A stretch of 64,000 nucleotides of DNA from Chitinophaga pinensis (GCA_945897885.1 CAMDGU010000008.1:1-64000); one strand, 5' to 3'. Numbered from the stretch's first letter, positions 50,836-61,980 are shown. Notes: generated by a model from the sequence alone, not told the origin. Made by a program: numbers and translations.

Positions 50836-51297
50836 ATGTCAGAAAATTATACAACAATTATTGAACAGGCTATTGTAAAAATGGGTCTTAATCCTGAGGA
50901 AACCAAAGGGGAAGAACAAGGTCAATGGCAGCTATTCAGAGGTGCTATTTGCATTTTTATAGATGTATGGAAACCCAGCCTTAATTCCGATTGGAATTAT
51001 ACAGGAACTGAGCATGCTGTAAATACGTTTCAGGTGATAGCGCCAATTACCGAATTAGCAGATGAATCTAAATTGTTTCAATTTTATGAAGAATTGCTGC
51101 ATATGAATTTTCATTTATACAAAGCTTCGCTAATAGTTAACCGCAGAGATAATGTACTTGCCATAAAATATAAAAGTTTGGTTGCCGGATTAACGGAGTC
51201 AGAAGTGATTGAAGCCGTTGAAAGTGTTGGGTATTATGCCGAAATGCTAACCGAGTATTTTTCCAAAAACTACGGCGTAAAAAAATTATCTGAATAA
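50836..51297 (+). CDS. YbjN-like conserved hypothetical protein
   Basis: Length and FRGAICIFIDVWKPSL...NDNVLAIKY-type pattern. Confidence 0.55.
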   Translation: MSENYTTIIEQAIVKMGLNPEETKGEEQGQWQLFRGAICIFIDVWKPSLNSDWNYTGTEHAVNTFQVIAPITELADESKLFQFYEELLHMNFHLYKASLIVNRRDNVLAIKYKSLVAGLTESEVIEAVESVGYYAEMLTEYFSKNYGVKKLSE

Positions 51298-51373
51298 TTT
51301 TTTGTTTTCAGGCAACCTGTCTCCCAAAAATACCATCCATAGTGAGTGGCTTAAAGATTTTGAATGATTAATT

Positions 51374-51913
51374 ATGTCGCAACCCGAAGAAAGGAATATA
51401 CTGCTGATAAAGGGTTGCTTGGCACAAAATCCAAAGTCACAAAAAGCGTTATTTGACACATTTGCCCCCACCATGTATGCAATATGTTATAGGTATGCAA
51501 AAAATTCGGATCAGGCCAAAGACTTACTTCAGGAAGGATTTATTAAGGTTTACACAAAGCTTGGTGAATTTAAATTTGAAGGCTCGTTTGAAGGTTGGTT
51601 AAAACGGATTTTTATAAACCATGCTTTAGAATATATCCGTAAAGAAATAAGGCAACCTGATATGGTAAACGTAGAAGATTCTCATGAGCTTTCTTCCACT
51701 ACCATTCAGTTTCATGAATTAGATACCCAAAAAATAATGGCTCAAATTCAGAAACTGCCAACGGGTTATCGCACGGTTATTAACCTTTTTATAATTGAAG
51801 GCTATAGCCACAAAGAAATTGCCGAAATGCTTGGAATATCTGAAAGTACCTCAAAAACACAATTGCACAAGGGAAGGCACATGTTACAAAAAATGCTTAA
51901 CAACAATTTTTAA
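51374..51913 (+). CDS. RNA polymerase sigma-70 factor, ECF type
   Basis: YRYAKNSDQAKDLLQEGFIKVYTKLGEFKFEGSFEGWLKRIFINHALEYIRK...LPTGYRTVINLFIIEGYSHKEIAEMLGISESTSKTQLHKGR. Confidence 0.95.
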   Translation: MSQPEERNILLIKGCLAQNPKSQKALFDTFAPTMYAICYRYAKNSDQAKDLLQEGFIKVYTKLGEFKFEGSFEGWLKRIFINHALEYIRKEIRQPDMVNVEDSHELSSTTIQFHELDTQKIMAQIQKLPTGYRTVINLFIIEGYSHKEIAEMLGISESTSKTQLHKGRHMLQKMLNNNF

Positions 51914-51918
51914 AACAA

Positions 51919-52773
51919 ATGGAGAATAATCAACACATAAACACCTTTGATGCGATGCTAAAACAATCGCTTGAAGGTTCTCAAATGCCTGTTCCTGCAG
52001 GGGTTTGGGAAGCGGTGGGTTCATCCATTGGTACCAAAGCAATAGTAGCTACCAAGATTGCCGGCTTAAAACTATTAATATTAAAAACATTAGCCGGAAT
52101 AGTTTTGGCGGGAGGAGCAGGTTTTGGAATTTATGAATTGGTAAAAACAAATACGAACGAAACGGTTAAAATTGATCAGCCTATAATTGTGAATCAATCC
52201 TCACCTCTAGAAATGGCAATAGATACAGTTTTTCCTGCGCAAATCAGTGAATCAGATAATACGGTTACCCGAAAATTTGTATTAAATGAAGATTCGATGA
52301 TTACATATTCAAAAACCGAAACTTCAGGCGCAAAAGAATCAGAAAATTCAAATTTTGATAACAATGTGCCAAAAGCTACTGAAGTAGCGGTTCCAAAACC
52401 ATTAATTGAAACTAAAGCGCCTGAAAAGCAAGTGGAACCAAATAAAGTTGCGGAACCAACCAAAGAAGCACCAAAGACTGAGCCAATTGTAACTCCTGCA
52501 TTTCCAGAACCACCAAATGTTTTTACACCGGATGGCGATGGCATCAATGATTGTTTTAAAATTGAAGTTGAGAATGAAAAAATGTTCTTCCTTCAAATTT
52601 TTAGTTCGGAGGGTAAAAAAGTTTTTGAAACCACCGATAAAAATAATTGCTGGAATGGAGTAAATATGAACACTGGAGAGCTTTGCAAAAAAGGACTGTA
52701 TACTTATAAATTACTTTATGAGTTAAATACAGGATTTAAGAAAAAGGAGAGCCGATGGCTAACTTTATTGTAA
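51919..52773 (+). CDS. Probable membrane anti-sigma-like protein with gliding-motility (T9SS type B-like) C-terminal domain
   Basis: Starts 6 bp after the sigma gene stop; one TM (LLILKTLAGIVLAGGAGFGIYEL); Pro/Glu/Lys-rich linker; NVFTPDGDGINDCFKI...LQIFSSEGKKVFETTDKNNCWNG. Confidence 0.75.
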   Translation: MENNQHINTFDAMLKQSLEGSQMPVPAGVWEAVGSSIGTKAIVATKIAGLKLLILKTLAGIVLAGGAGFGIYELVKTNTNETVKIDQPIIVNQSSPLEMAIDTVFPAQISESDNTVTRKFVLNEDSMITYSKTETSGAKESENSNFDNNVPKATEVAVPKPLIETKAPEKQVEPNKVAEPTKEAPKTEPIVTPAFPEPPNVFTPDGDGINDCFKIEVENEKMFFLQIFSSEGKKVFETTDKNNCWNGVNMNTGELCKKGLYTYKLLYELNTGFKKKESRWLTLL

Positions 52774-52857
52774 ACAAATATTGAATATTAAATATAAAAT
52801 CGTAAAATAGCGGGCTATTAAAAAAAAAGCCCTTTTAAAAATACTAAAACAAAGGAC

Positions 52858-55800
52858 ATGAGAAAAAACACAACCATCTCTACATTGCTAAAAGCCGTAT
52901 TGTTGCTCCTGTTATTTACAGCAGCCAAAATAGGCTTGGCCCAACCCTGTGATCCCAAATGGAACCGAGTAAAAAGTGCCAATTGCGAAAACTCACCGAT
53001 TCAATTTGAAGCCAATTCGCCAGGAAGAACCACCTATGAGTGGGATTTTGGTGATGGATTTACTGCAGGTCCCGGTACTACGGCAGCCTTGCGTGATCCG
53101 GTGCACGCTTATACCAAAGCGGGCTTATACACCGTAACCTTTAAAGGTTCAGGAGGAGCCGGCCCTTGCACTGATACTGTAATGGTATTAATAAAGGAAA
53201 GCCCTGTAGTAAGGGTTAGGGCGCTTTATAATAAATCGCAATGCTTTTTGGGCAATAAATTTTGTTTTATAGATAGTTCAAAAGCTGCTACACGACCAGT
53301 ACAAAGTAAAATATTGTCGGTTCGTTATTTATTTAGCGATGGAGCTTTGTATACCATCAACGACCCTAAAGGTGGCGATACTATATGTCACTCAGTAATT
53401 GACCCAAATGGTGGTTATTTTGATTTAACCATAGAAGTAGAAGATTATAACGGGTGTATTACTAAAATAAAATATGATAAATTTATTCAGGTTTTCCCAA
53501 AGTTAGGTGTAAAATTTAAATCAAGTGGCCCTAATGCTTGTATTCGGTCTACTGCTACCATTACTAACACAACAGATACCTTTACTAAATTAAAGGATAT
53601 CGCTTATTTTAAGTGGGATTTTGGAAATCCGGGTTCAAAAAATAATATAATAACAGGTGATTCGGTTACTAATACGGATTGGTGGCGTGGCCCTACCGGA
53701 AACGGAGTAATGAAACACACCTATGATGTATCTGGTAAAAAAAGTGGAACCTATGTATTTAATGGTAAACTAACGGTAACTACAAAATATGGTTGTACCG
53801 AAACATTCACGTTTAATAGTTCAGCTACTATATCTATCTTAAGCCCAAGAATTGTGGCGGATCCTGATTCATCGTGTGTAAGTGAATCTGAAACTAAATT
53901 TAGTTTGGCGGATGGTCCAATAGCCGGAGGTAGATTTTTATGGAATTTTGGAGATCCTCCAAGTGGTCCTGCTAATTTTGACGATAAATCCTGGACACCA
54001 AGTCATAGTTATGGCTTAGGGCCATGGATGATTTCGATAAGAATAAGACAAGGTCCTTGTGATACGACGGTTTTTGATACCATTACGAAAATAGGTCCTA
54101 GTTCAACAATTGAAGTTTCTCCTATGATAGATCCTATTACTCCGCGTGTAAAGGAAGATGAAAAATACCAGTGTATAATTCGTGATTCGGTTCATTTTGT
54201 TAACCATTCCACATTTTATCATACCGATCCGTATCCGGTGTTTGAAGACAGTTCGGCAGTAATAAGGTATTTTACCTTATTAAGTGGTAGAAAAGTAGGA
54301 TATTGGGAAAAACCTATTAAAATTGATACAATACAAGAGTATGGTAGTTATAAAGGTAAAACAGCTGTCACTACCCGGTTCTATTTGGATAAAGACACCT
54401 TAGAAACCTTTCCACAAGGTGTAAATGATATTGATAGTATAATATATTTGGTTAATGGTAAGCCGATTAAAAGGCGGGTAAACAATCCTATTATATCAGG
54501 AAAAGATACATTGGTAATTAAAAAGCAAAAAGAATATGCTTTTAGGTGGCCGGGTGACCAAACAACTATAAACTCTAAATTTCCACCAAAGACTCAGCGT
54601 CATAAAGACCATGTGTTGCGACTTTGGGATTTTGGCGATAATTATGCCCCAAAGTGTACTACCGATACCAAGAAGAATAAAAACGTTGGGTTAAATTGTA
54701 ATTGGAGCTTGGATACCTTGCCCGTGCACTGGTACACGCCATGGGAGCAGATATATAAATTTTATAACAATGGTCAGTTTTATGGAGCTGCCGCTCAAAA
54801 AACAGTATTATGTAAAGGTGGAAGATATTGTTATAAAATTAATTACTATCCTCAGGCATCCTTTGTTATCCTAGCAGATACCTTGGTCATTGTTCCCAAA
54901 GATTCAACATTTACCTACGGTGGTAAAACAATTACTCCCACAACACCCGAAAAAATGACGGGTTCCTTCCGAATAAAGAAAGTTCCTTCCATATTAAGAG
55001 GTCCTGCCACGTATGTGCCAACCCTAAGTGATGAAAAATGGACATTCTACACAACATCTGTAGTAACAATAAAAAATATTAAATCAGGTAACTACAGCAC
55101 CCGAAGCGCAGGTACTTATACGTTAAAAAATATGGCTGACCAGTTTACCTTACTAAAAGGTGATTCAGCAATGACGAAAGCACAGGTATTTATTACCGCA
55201 GGAAGAACAATAACCGCGGCTCCAAGTACCATATGTAGGGATACTATAATAGGCGGAAGAGATACCTTTGTTACCAGAACGGCAACATATATAGATTCTA
55301 ATTTTCACCGTAAAAACTTTTATGAAAACAGTGCCCAATGTAATACTGTAAAATTGTATCATGAAGATACTGTTCATTCCTTGCGTTGTAAAAGTACCGA
55401 TCAAATTTCTTTAGCCTTGATACCACCAAATGCCAAAGGCTTAGAATTTAAAGGGATTAAATGCTATGCGCCTCCTAGTCCTCCTTATGGTATGGAGTTT
55501 GATGTCGGAAAAACTAAGCCGGGCTGTACTCAAAGATTGCTTAAGTTTAATTTTGACTCTGCCGGAGGAAAAAATAACTGGGTAACGCATGGTGGATTTT
55601 TAGCGCCACCACTACCAGGTCAACAACCATGGCATCCGGGATATTTGCCTGCCGGAGCTTATCCCACAAAGTTTGTTCAGCCATACACTGCCGGGCAAAT
55701 TCAAAACAAAAATCCGGGATGGGTTACCGTTGGTGTTATTATTGGTAATGGAAGAATTAAAAATGGTGTACCTGAATGTATAGATACAGTTTGGTATCAC

Positions 55801-58377
55801 AATGCCTTCCGTTATTTATACTTAGATTCTCGATTTGATGTAATTCAACCAGAGCGTGATCAAAAACGTGTATGTGTTGGTGATACGATTACATTTAAAC
55901 TAATAGATCCTATTATGGATAGTGTTACTAGTTTAGTTTGGAACTGGAACGATGAGGAAGGTTCATATTACGAAGAGCGTACTTTTTACTACAAACCTTA
56001 CAAAGGCCCAAGCCCTACGCGAAATGATAAAGTAATTAGAGATTGGAAAAGTACAGATAAATGGTTGTATAGCTATGTTGTAAGACTTGAATACGATGGA
56101 TTTAGTTATAAAACATTAGACACCGTTGTTACAGGTATTATTCGCAAATGGTCAATAGGTGCTGATATATCACGGGCCGGTGATGCTTTGAAAAATGCAT
56201 TTAAGGCATTGGGATTAAATATGAGCGAAATTCCTGCTGACGAGGTTGGTTTATATTTTGGTAATGGAACAGGTACCGGATGTATTGATACAACAGGATT
56301 AGGTGATTTGATAAGTTTTGGAGTAACTCCTTACCGTGATGCGTTAACTTTTAAGCGAGGTGATACATGGTATAGATACACTTCATTTGCCAAAACGGAC
56401 TCCACCATTATTTCGCAAAAATTGCATTGGCGCGATAGCAGTCAGGCAGGATGGGATACTTTGAAGCAAGCTAAACCTAATAAATTCAGTAATTTAAAAG
56501 TTACTCCAGGTGTATATCGTCACGTATATAAAAAAGCAAATAGATATTTCCCAACGTTCCAATTGAGAAATACAGAGGGATGCTTTCAACCACGTAACAA
56601 GGAGGTAGATGTAGGGTTCTATTGGAACTGGACATTCTCTGATTCCATTATTTGTCATGGTAATACCGAAATAGTTTTAAAAGATAGTATTCGTTATTTT
56701 GCTTATGAGGATCCATTTGTATGGCTTAATCCTTATCCATACTGGAAAGATGCTAACCGTTTTATCAAGCAACGTGAGTTTAAGAAAATAGACTTTAATG
56801 AGCATGATGATTCAACGATTGCCAACAAGTTTAATGTAACAGGATTAGGTGTTCCTCCATTCAGATGGCATTATGATGATCCGGGTATTTACAACATACG
56901 AATTGCTATGAAAGATAGTTTGGGTTGTGTAGATACAGCGCGTCAAAGAGTTTGGGTAACAGGAGTGGATGCCGGATTTAAAATATTAAACGCCGGTACG
57001 TTAAGCTGTAAAAACATTATTTCTTTCTTTGATACCAGTATAGTTATAGATCCATGCATTGCTGATAAAGGCAAGCCATGTGATAATATAGTAGAATACA
57101 CTTGGGATTTTGGAGATGGAAAACAAAAAAGTAAGCTACAAAATCCATCACATGATTATACTCAAAATGGATACTTTACTGTGAGATTGAAAGTGAGAAC
57201 AAAATTGGGTTGCGAGGATAGTGCCAGTATGGTAGTATTTATAGCAGGTCCACGACCATACTTTAACCCAATAAGTGATACTATTATTTGTGTAGGTGAT
57301 TCAGTTCAATTTGTAAACTTAAGTTTAGATCCATTGTACGATCCTAAATGGGAATGGAATTTTGGTGATGGTAAAGTTGGATCAAGCACAAAACGTGATA
57401 CTGTAGGACACCGATATAATGCTCCAGGAACTTACGAAGTTTATTTAACACAGTTTGATAATATTAATGGTACCAGTCAGCGTTGTTCAGCTATTTATCC
57501 GGATACAAGTTCAGAAGTGGTGATTAAGATAAAACGACTCGTGAGGGTGAAACCCGTGGCACCTGCCGACTTTGATATAGCACCTAATGACACTATTTGT
57601 CCGAATACGATGGTCAATTTCAGGTCTCAATCGGATACCATTTATACCCGATTTACTTGGAGATTTGGTACCGGAGATACCGTAAATACGATTGAAAAGT
57701 CTACAGATTATAACTATGGTAAAGTTGGTAAATACAAAGTAATCATGATACCTGATTATGATACTCCTGAATTCCATAAGTGTTTGGATACTGTTAAAAA
57801 GGAAATTGTAGTGCTCGATGTAAAAGCTGATTTTACCATTGATGAATCCAAATCTCCTGTTTTCTGTTTCACAAATACATCCGTGGGAGCTAAAACCTAC
57901 GAGTGGATTATGGATGGTGCAGGTGAGTTTATGGATGGTACGTCATCAACCGATGAAAACCCATGTTACAAATGGCAGGATACCGGTTGTCATGTGGTGC
58001 AATTAGTTGCAACTAATGAAATTGGCTGTACTGATACTACGGAACAAGTTGTTTGTTCAACCTTTGTAGCTATATTTATTCCTTACAACGTGTTTACTCC
58101 AGAACCTAAAGACGGATTTAATGATGTGTTTAGAGTTAGAGCGCAAGGTCTTGTTAAATTTGATATAATTATTTATAACCGTTGGGGTGAAGTTGTATTT
58201 GAAAGCAAGGATGACAAATTCCAGTGGAATGGTAAAGTGAAAAATACAGGGGCAGAATGTCCTGAAGGAACATACTTCTACCTCATAAATTACCAAATAC
58301 AGGATGAAAAATTAAATGATGGAAAAAATGGCGGTAAGCCGGTAAGTGGAACCGTTACCCTAATAAGAGGTAAATAA
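52858..58377 (+). CDS. Giant PKD-domain surface protein with gliding motility-associated (T9SS type B) C-terminal domain
   Basis: Signal peptide; TTYEWDFGDGF..., EYTWDFGDGKQKSKLQNPSHDYTQNGYFTVRLKV; YNVFTPEPKDGFNDVFRV...IIYNRWGEVVFES. Confidence 0.92.
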   Translation: MRKNTTISTLLKAVLLLLLFTAAKIGLAQPCDPKWNRVKSANCENSPIQFEANSPGRTTYEWDFGDGFTAGPGTTAALRDPVHAYTKAGLYTVTFKGSGGAGPCTDTVMVLIKESPVVRVRALYNKSQCFLGNKFCFIDSSKAATRPVQSKILSVRYLFSDGALYTINDPKGGDTICHSVIDPNGGYFDLTIEVEDYNGCITKIKYDKFIQVFPKLGVKFKSSGPNACIRSTATITNTTDTFTKLKDIAYFKWDFGNPGSKNNIITGDSVTNTDWWRGPTGNGVMKHTYDVSGKKSGTYVFNGKLTVTTKYGCTETFTFNSSATISILSPRIVADPDSSCVSESETKFSLADGPIAGGRFLWNFGDPPSGPANFDDKSWTPSHSYGLGPWMISIRIRQGPCDTTVFDTITKIGPSSTIEVSPMIDPITPRVKEDEKYQCIIRDSVHFVNHSTFYHTDPYPVFEDSSAVIRYFTLLSGRKVGYWEKPIKIDTIQEYGSYKGKTAVTTRFYLDKDTLETFPQGVNDIDSIIYLVNGKPIKRRVNNPIISGKDTLVIKKQKEYAFRWPGDQTTINSKFPPKTQRHKDHVLRLWDFGDNYAPKCTTDTKKNKNVGLNCNWSLDTLPVHWYTPWEQIYKFYNNGQFYGAAAQKTVLCKGGRYCYKINYYPQASFVILADTLVIVPKDSTFTYGGKTITPTTPEKMTGSFRIKKVPSILRGPATYVPTLSDEKWTFYTTSVVTIKNIKSGNYSTRSAGTYTLKNMADQFTLLKGDSAMTKAQVFITAGRTITAAPSTICRDTIIGGRDTFVTRTATYIDSNFHRKNFYENSAQCNTVKLYHEDTVHSLRCKSTDQISLALIPPNAKGLEFKGIKCYAPPSPPYGMEFDVGKTKPGCTQRLLKFNFDSAGGKNNWVTHGGFLAPPLPGQQPWHPGYLPAGAYPTKFVQPYTAGQIQNKNPGWVTVGVIIGNGRIKNGVPECIDTVWYHNAFRYLYLDSRFDVIQPERDQKRVCVGDTITFKLIDPIMDSVTSLVWNWNDEEGSYYEERTFYYKPYKGPSPTRNDKVIRDWKSTDKWLYSYVVRLEYDGFSYKTLDTVVTGIIRKWSIGADISRAGDALKNAFKALGLNMSEIPADEVGLYFGNGTGTGCIDTTGLGDLISFGVTPYRDALTFKRGDTWYRYTSFAKTDSTIISQKLHWRDSSQAGWDTLKQAKPNKFSNLKVTPGVYRHVYKKANRYFPTFQLRNTEGCFQPRNKEVDVGFYWNWTFSDSIICHGNTEIVLKDSIRYFAYEDPFVWLNPYPYWKDANRFIKQREFKKIDFNEHDDSTIANKFNVTGLGVPPFRWHYDDPGIYNIRIAMKDSLGCVDTARQRVWVTGVDAGFKILNAGTLSCKNIISFFDTSIVIDPCIADKGKPCDNIVEYTWDFGDGKQKSKLQNPSHDYTQNGYFTVRLKVRTKLGCEDSASMVVFIAGPRPYFNPISDTIICVGDSVQFVNLSLDPLYDPKWEWNFGDGKVGSSTKRDTVGHRYNAPGTYEVYLTQFDNINGTSQRCSAIYPDTSSEVVIKIKRLVRVKPVAPADFDIAPNDTICPNTMVNFRSQSDTIYTRFTWRFGTGDTVNTIEKSTDYNYGKVGKYKVIMIPDYDTPEFHKCLDTVKKEIVVLDVKADFTIDESKSPVFCFTNTSVGAKTYEWIMDGAGEFMDGTSSTDENPCYKWQDTGCHVVQLVATNEIGCTDTTEQVVCSTFVAIFIPYNVFTPEPKDGFNDVFRVRAQGLVKFDIIIYNRWGEVVFESKDDKFQWNGKVKNTGAECPEGTYFYLINYQIQDEKLNDGKNGGKPVSGTVTLIRGK

Positions 58378-58398
58378 TATTCATCTTTATCTAAAAAT

Positions 58399-58433
58399 AA
58401 AAAGACCCGTTGACAAAATCAACGGGTCTTTTT
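58399..58433 (+). terminator. Rho-independent terminator
   Basis: Perfect 15-bp stem aaaaagacccgttga-caaaa-tcaacgggtcttttt. Confidence 0.92.
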
Positions 58434-58569
58434 ATTTTGTACTTGAAAAAGTTGCATCCTATGGTATTTTGTCGTTGGTTTGCCTATGAATTAAAGCATG
58501 CATCTTTAATTTATTTTACGACCAAAACATAGTAACCTTAAGATTTCCTTTTTACTAAATAAAAATAAA

Positions 58570-59565
58570 ATGAAAGCTTTAATACCAGTAGCTGGGATTG
58601 GAACCAGGCTCAGGCCTCATACCCATACTCAACCCAAATCATTAATACCTGTAGCAGGTAAGCCAATTTTGGCTCATATTGTTGATAGCCTAATTGCGGT
58701 AGGTATTAATGAATTTGTTTTTATAATAGGTTACTTAGGTGATAAGATAGAACAATATATTTCTACCAATTACCCCAATATCCATTCCTTTTTTGTAGTT
58801 CAAACCGATGGAAAAGGAACAGGACATGCTATTTGGCTGGCACACGATTTACTGAAAGATAATGAACCTGTTTTCATTGTTTTTGGTGATACTATAGTGC
58901 AGGCTGATCTTAATGCTATAGCATCTTCAGAAGTGTCACTTTTGGGGGTAAAGAGGGTAGATGACCCAAGAGAATTTGGAGTGGCTGAGATTGATGAAAC
59001 CGGATTAATAACCAAATTGGTTGAAAAACCAACAATTCCAAAATCCAATCAAGCATTGGTTGGTATATATAAAATTTGTGAAACCAAGCAATTAAAACAT
59101 GCTTTAAACTATAACATTGAACATAGTATTGTTACCCGAGGAGAGTATCAACTTACCGATGCATTAATGCGAATGATAGATAATGGTATAAAAATGCATG
59201 CCTTTAATGTTGATGGTTGGTTTGATTGCGGTAAAAAGGATATTTTATTAGAAACCAACGCTATCCTTTTGAAAGGAGATGATTATATTAGAGCACATTC
59301 AAAAGATTTTGAAAATACCATCATTATTGATCCGGTATATATAGGAAAAGGTTCAAAAATTTCCAATTCTATTATAGGACCTAATGTATCCATAGGCGAT
59401 TCTGTTATCGTTGATTATTCCATCATACGAAACTCAATTATAGGACCTCACTCTCATTTGGAAAATGCCAACTTAAATAGCAGCATCATTGGTAATGATG
59501 CCAGCTTAAAGGGAATTTCTTTAAGCTTGAATTTGGGCGATAGTACAGAAATTAATATAGGATAA
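58570..59565 (+). CDS. Sugar-phosphate nucleotidyltransferase (glucose-1-phosphate thymidylyltransferase-like)
   Basis: MKALIPVAGIGTRLRPHTHTQPKSLIPVAGKPILAHI; C-terminal hexapeptide-like repeats. Confidence 0.92.
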   Translation: MKALIPVAGIGTRLRPHTHTQPKSLIPVAGKPILAHIVDSLIAVGINEFVFIIGYLGDKIEQYISTNYPNIHSFFVVQTDGKGTGHAIWLAHDLLKDNEPVFIVFGDTIVQADLNAIASSEVSLLGVKRVDDPREFGVAEIDETGLITKLVEKPTIPKSNQALVGIYKICETKQLKHALNYNIEHSIVTRGEYQLTDALMRMIDNGIKMHAFNVDGWFDCGKKDILLETNAILLKGDDYIRAHSKDFENTIIIDPVYIGKGSKISNSIIGPNVSIGDSVIVDYSIIRNSIIGPHSHLENANLNSSIIGNDASLKGISLSLNLGDSTEINIG

Positions 59566-61980
59566 TTACATCCAGGAAGGATATTTTTCAGGATTGTAAT
59601 TATGCATTAGGTCATAAATACGGTTAAATACCTCATCTACGTTTGGTTTTGAAAAGTAATCCCCGTCAGTTCCATAAGCCGGGCGGTGTTCTTTTGACGC
59701 AATTGAAATCGGTTCGGTATCTAAATATTTATAAGCTTCCTGATTTTCTATTATTTGTTGCATCATATAAGATGTTGCTCCGCTTGGTACATCTTCATCC
59801 AAAAACACAACTTTGTTTGTTTTCTTAACGGATTCAACAATCATATGGTTAGTATCAAATGGTAAAAGCGTTTGCACATCAATTAATTCAACAGATATTC
59901 CCATTTTTTCAAGCTCATTACAAGCATCTTCTGCTATTCGGCAGCTACTACCATAGGTAACCAAAGTTAAATCGCTGCCTTCTCTTAATATTTCAGGAAC
60001 CCCAAGTGGCAATGTAAATTCACCTATGTTATCGGGTAGTATTTCTTTAAGTCTATATCCGTTTAAGCACTCAATTACCAAGGCAGGTTCATCACTTTTT
60101 AATAATGTATTATAAAAACCTGAAGCTTGAGTCATATTACGAGGCACTAAAACATGCATTCCTCTAACCGCATTTATTATCATGCCCATTGGTGAGCCAC
60201 TATGCCATACCCCCTCCAGTCTATGGCCACGTGTTCTGATAATTACAGGTGCCTTTTGACCTCCCATGGTTCTATATTGCAGCGTTGCAATGTCATCACT
60301 CATTATTTGAATCGCATATAAAAGATAGTCCAAATATTGAATTTCGGCTATTGGCCTAAGGCCACGCATAGCTAATCCTATTGCTTGACCAATAATACTT
60401 AATTCGCGAATGCCGGTATCTGTAACTCTTAGTTCGCCATATTTTTCCTGCATACCGGCAAATCCTTGGTTTACATCACCAATTTTGCCAACATCTTCAC
60501 CAAATGCTACAATTCTATTGTCGTTATTAAAAGCGGCATCAAAACAAGCTTGAACAATTTCTCTCCCATCCAATGTTTTGGAAGAATCACTATATACAGG
60601 TTTTATTTCTGAAATTTTTAACGCTGATAAGTTGCTTTCGCTATAAACATTAGAATTATAACGGTGTTTGTTTTCCTCGCTAAAAACGTTGTATAAATTA
60701 ATAAGCTCTGTTCTTTGGTTATTTTTTTCACTAATGGTAGCACGAAGAGCTGTATTGATAGCATTAAATATATCCTTACGATTTAGCTCTCCCATATTTT
60801 TAAGGCTATTCGCTAATTCTTCTATTTCCGAGGATTTTAAGGAACCTGTAGCAAGATTTTGCAAAGCATTTACTGATTTATCCCTGTCTTCAATTATGGG
60901 TTTTAAGTAGGCATTCCATGCTGCTTTTTGTTCGGCCTTTGCAAATATTTGTGCTTCCTTTTCAATAGTTTCAATTTCTTCTTTGGTGGCAATACCAGTT
61001 TCAATAATCCACTTTTGCATTTGCGCTATGCAATCATATTCAGCCTCCCAATTCAAGCGTTCTTTTGATTTGTAGCGTTCATGAGAACCCGAGGTTGAGT
61101 GGCCCTGGGGTTGGGTCATTTCAATAACATGAATAATAACCGGAGTATGAAACTCACGACAAAGTTTTGTGGCTTTTTGGTAGGTTTTTATCAAGGCAGG
61201 ATAATCCCAGCCTTTTACTGTGAATAATTCATAACCTTTTCCATGCTCATCGGTTTTAAAACCACTTAAAATGGAACTTAAATTTTCTTTGGTGGTTTGG
61301 TATTTGGCATGAACAGAAATGCCATACTCATCGTCCCAAATACTTAGCAACATGGGTACTTGCAGCACACCACCGGCATTTATCACTTCCCAAAAACCAC
61401 CTTCACTTGTGCTGGCATTGCCTATGGTACCAAAAGCAATCTCATTTCCATTTACCGAAAAATCGGTGTAACTATTCAATTCTTTATTTTCACGATACAG
61501 TTTTGAAGCATAAGCCAAGCCTAGCAAACGCGGCATTTGGCCGGCTGTTGGAGATATATCTGCTGAAGAATTGAACGAGTTGGTTTGTGATTTCCAGCTA
61601 CCATCCTCATTTAGTAACCTGGTTCCAAAATGACCATTCATACTACGACCTGCTGAACAAGGTTCGCGATTTACGTCTGGGTCGGCATATAGCTGAGCAA
61701 AAAATTCACGAATATTACTCATGCCTTTGGCAAACATAAATGTTTGGTCGCGGTAGTAACCTGAGCGAAAATCTCCTGTATTAAAAAATTTTGCCATGGC
61801 CAATTGAGCCACTTCTTTACCATCACCAAATATTCCAAATTTGGCTTTACCGGTAAGAACTTCTTTGCGACCAACAAGACTTGCTTGCCTGCTTTCGTAG
61901 GCAATTCGGTAGTCTATTAGTACTTCGGTTTTAAATTCTTCAAGGGTCATAGCGGCTTTTTCTGTAGCAGATTCACTCAT
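59566..61980 (-). CDS. Fused alpha/beta E1 component of a 2-oxoacid dehydrogenase
   Basis: Alpha part ...GNEIAFGTIGNASTSEGGFWEVINAGG; beta part IVAFGEDVGKIGDVNQGFAGMQEKYGELRVTDTGI...LDEDVPSGATSYMMQQI. Confidence 0.92.
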   Translation of the reverse strand: MSESATEKAAMTLEEFKTEVLIDYRIAYESRQASLVGRKEVLTGKAKFGIFGDGKEVAQLAMAKFFNTGDFRSGYYRDQTFMFAKGMSNIREFFAQLYADPDVNREPCSAGRSMNGHFGTRLLNEDGSWKSQTNSFNSSADISPTAGQMPRLLGLAYASKLYRENKELNSYTDFSVNGNEIAFGTIGNASTSEGGFWEVINAGGVLQVPMLLSIWDDEYGISVHAKYQTTKENLSSILSGFKTDEHGKGYELFTVKGWDYPALIKTYQKATKLCREFHTPVIIHVIEMTQPQGHSTSGSHERYKSKERLNWEAEYDCIAQMQKWIIETGIATKEEIETIEKEAQIFAKAEQKAAWNAYLKPIIEDRDKSVNALQNLATGSLKSSEIEELANSLKNMGELNRKDIFNAINTALRATISEKNNQRTELINLYNVFSEENKHRYNSNVYSESNLSALKISEIKPVYSDSSKTLDGREIVQACFDAAFNNDNRIVAFGEDVGKIGDVNQGFAGMQEKYGELRVTDTGIRELSIIGQAIGLAMRGLRPIAEIQYLDYLLYAIQIMSDDIATLQYRTMGGQKAPVIIRTRGHRLEGVWHSGSPMGMIINAVRGMHVLVPRNMTQASGFYNTLLKSDEPALVIECLNGYRLKEILPDNIGEFTLPLGVPEILREGSDLTLVTYGSSCRIAEDACNELEKMGISVELIDVQTLLPFDTNHMIVESVKKTNKVVFLDEDVPSGATSYMMQQIIENQEAYKYLDTEPISIASKEHRPAYGTDGDYFSKPNVDEVFNRIYDLMHNYNPEKYPSWM

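Noticed and set aside
59566-61980. Fused E1 alpha/beta subunit as unusual
   Set aside because: Such fusions are familiar in Bacteroidota
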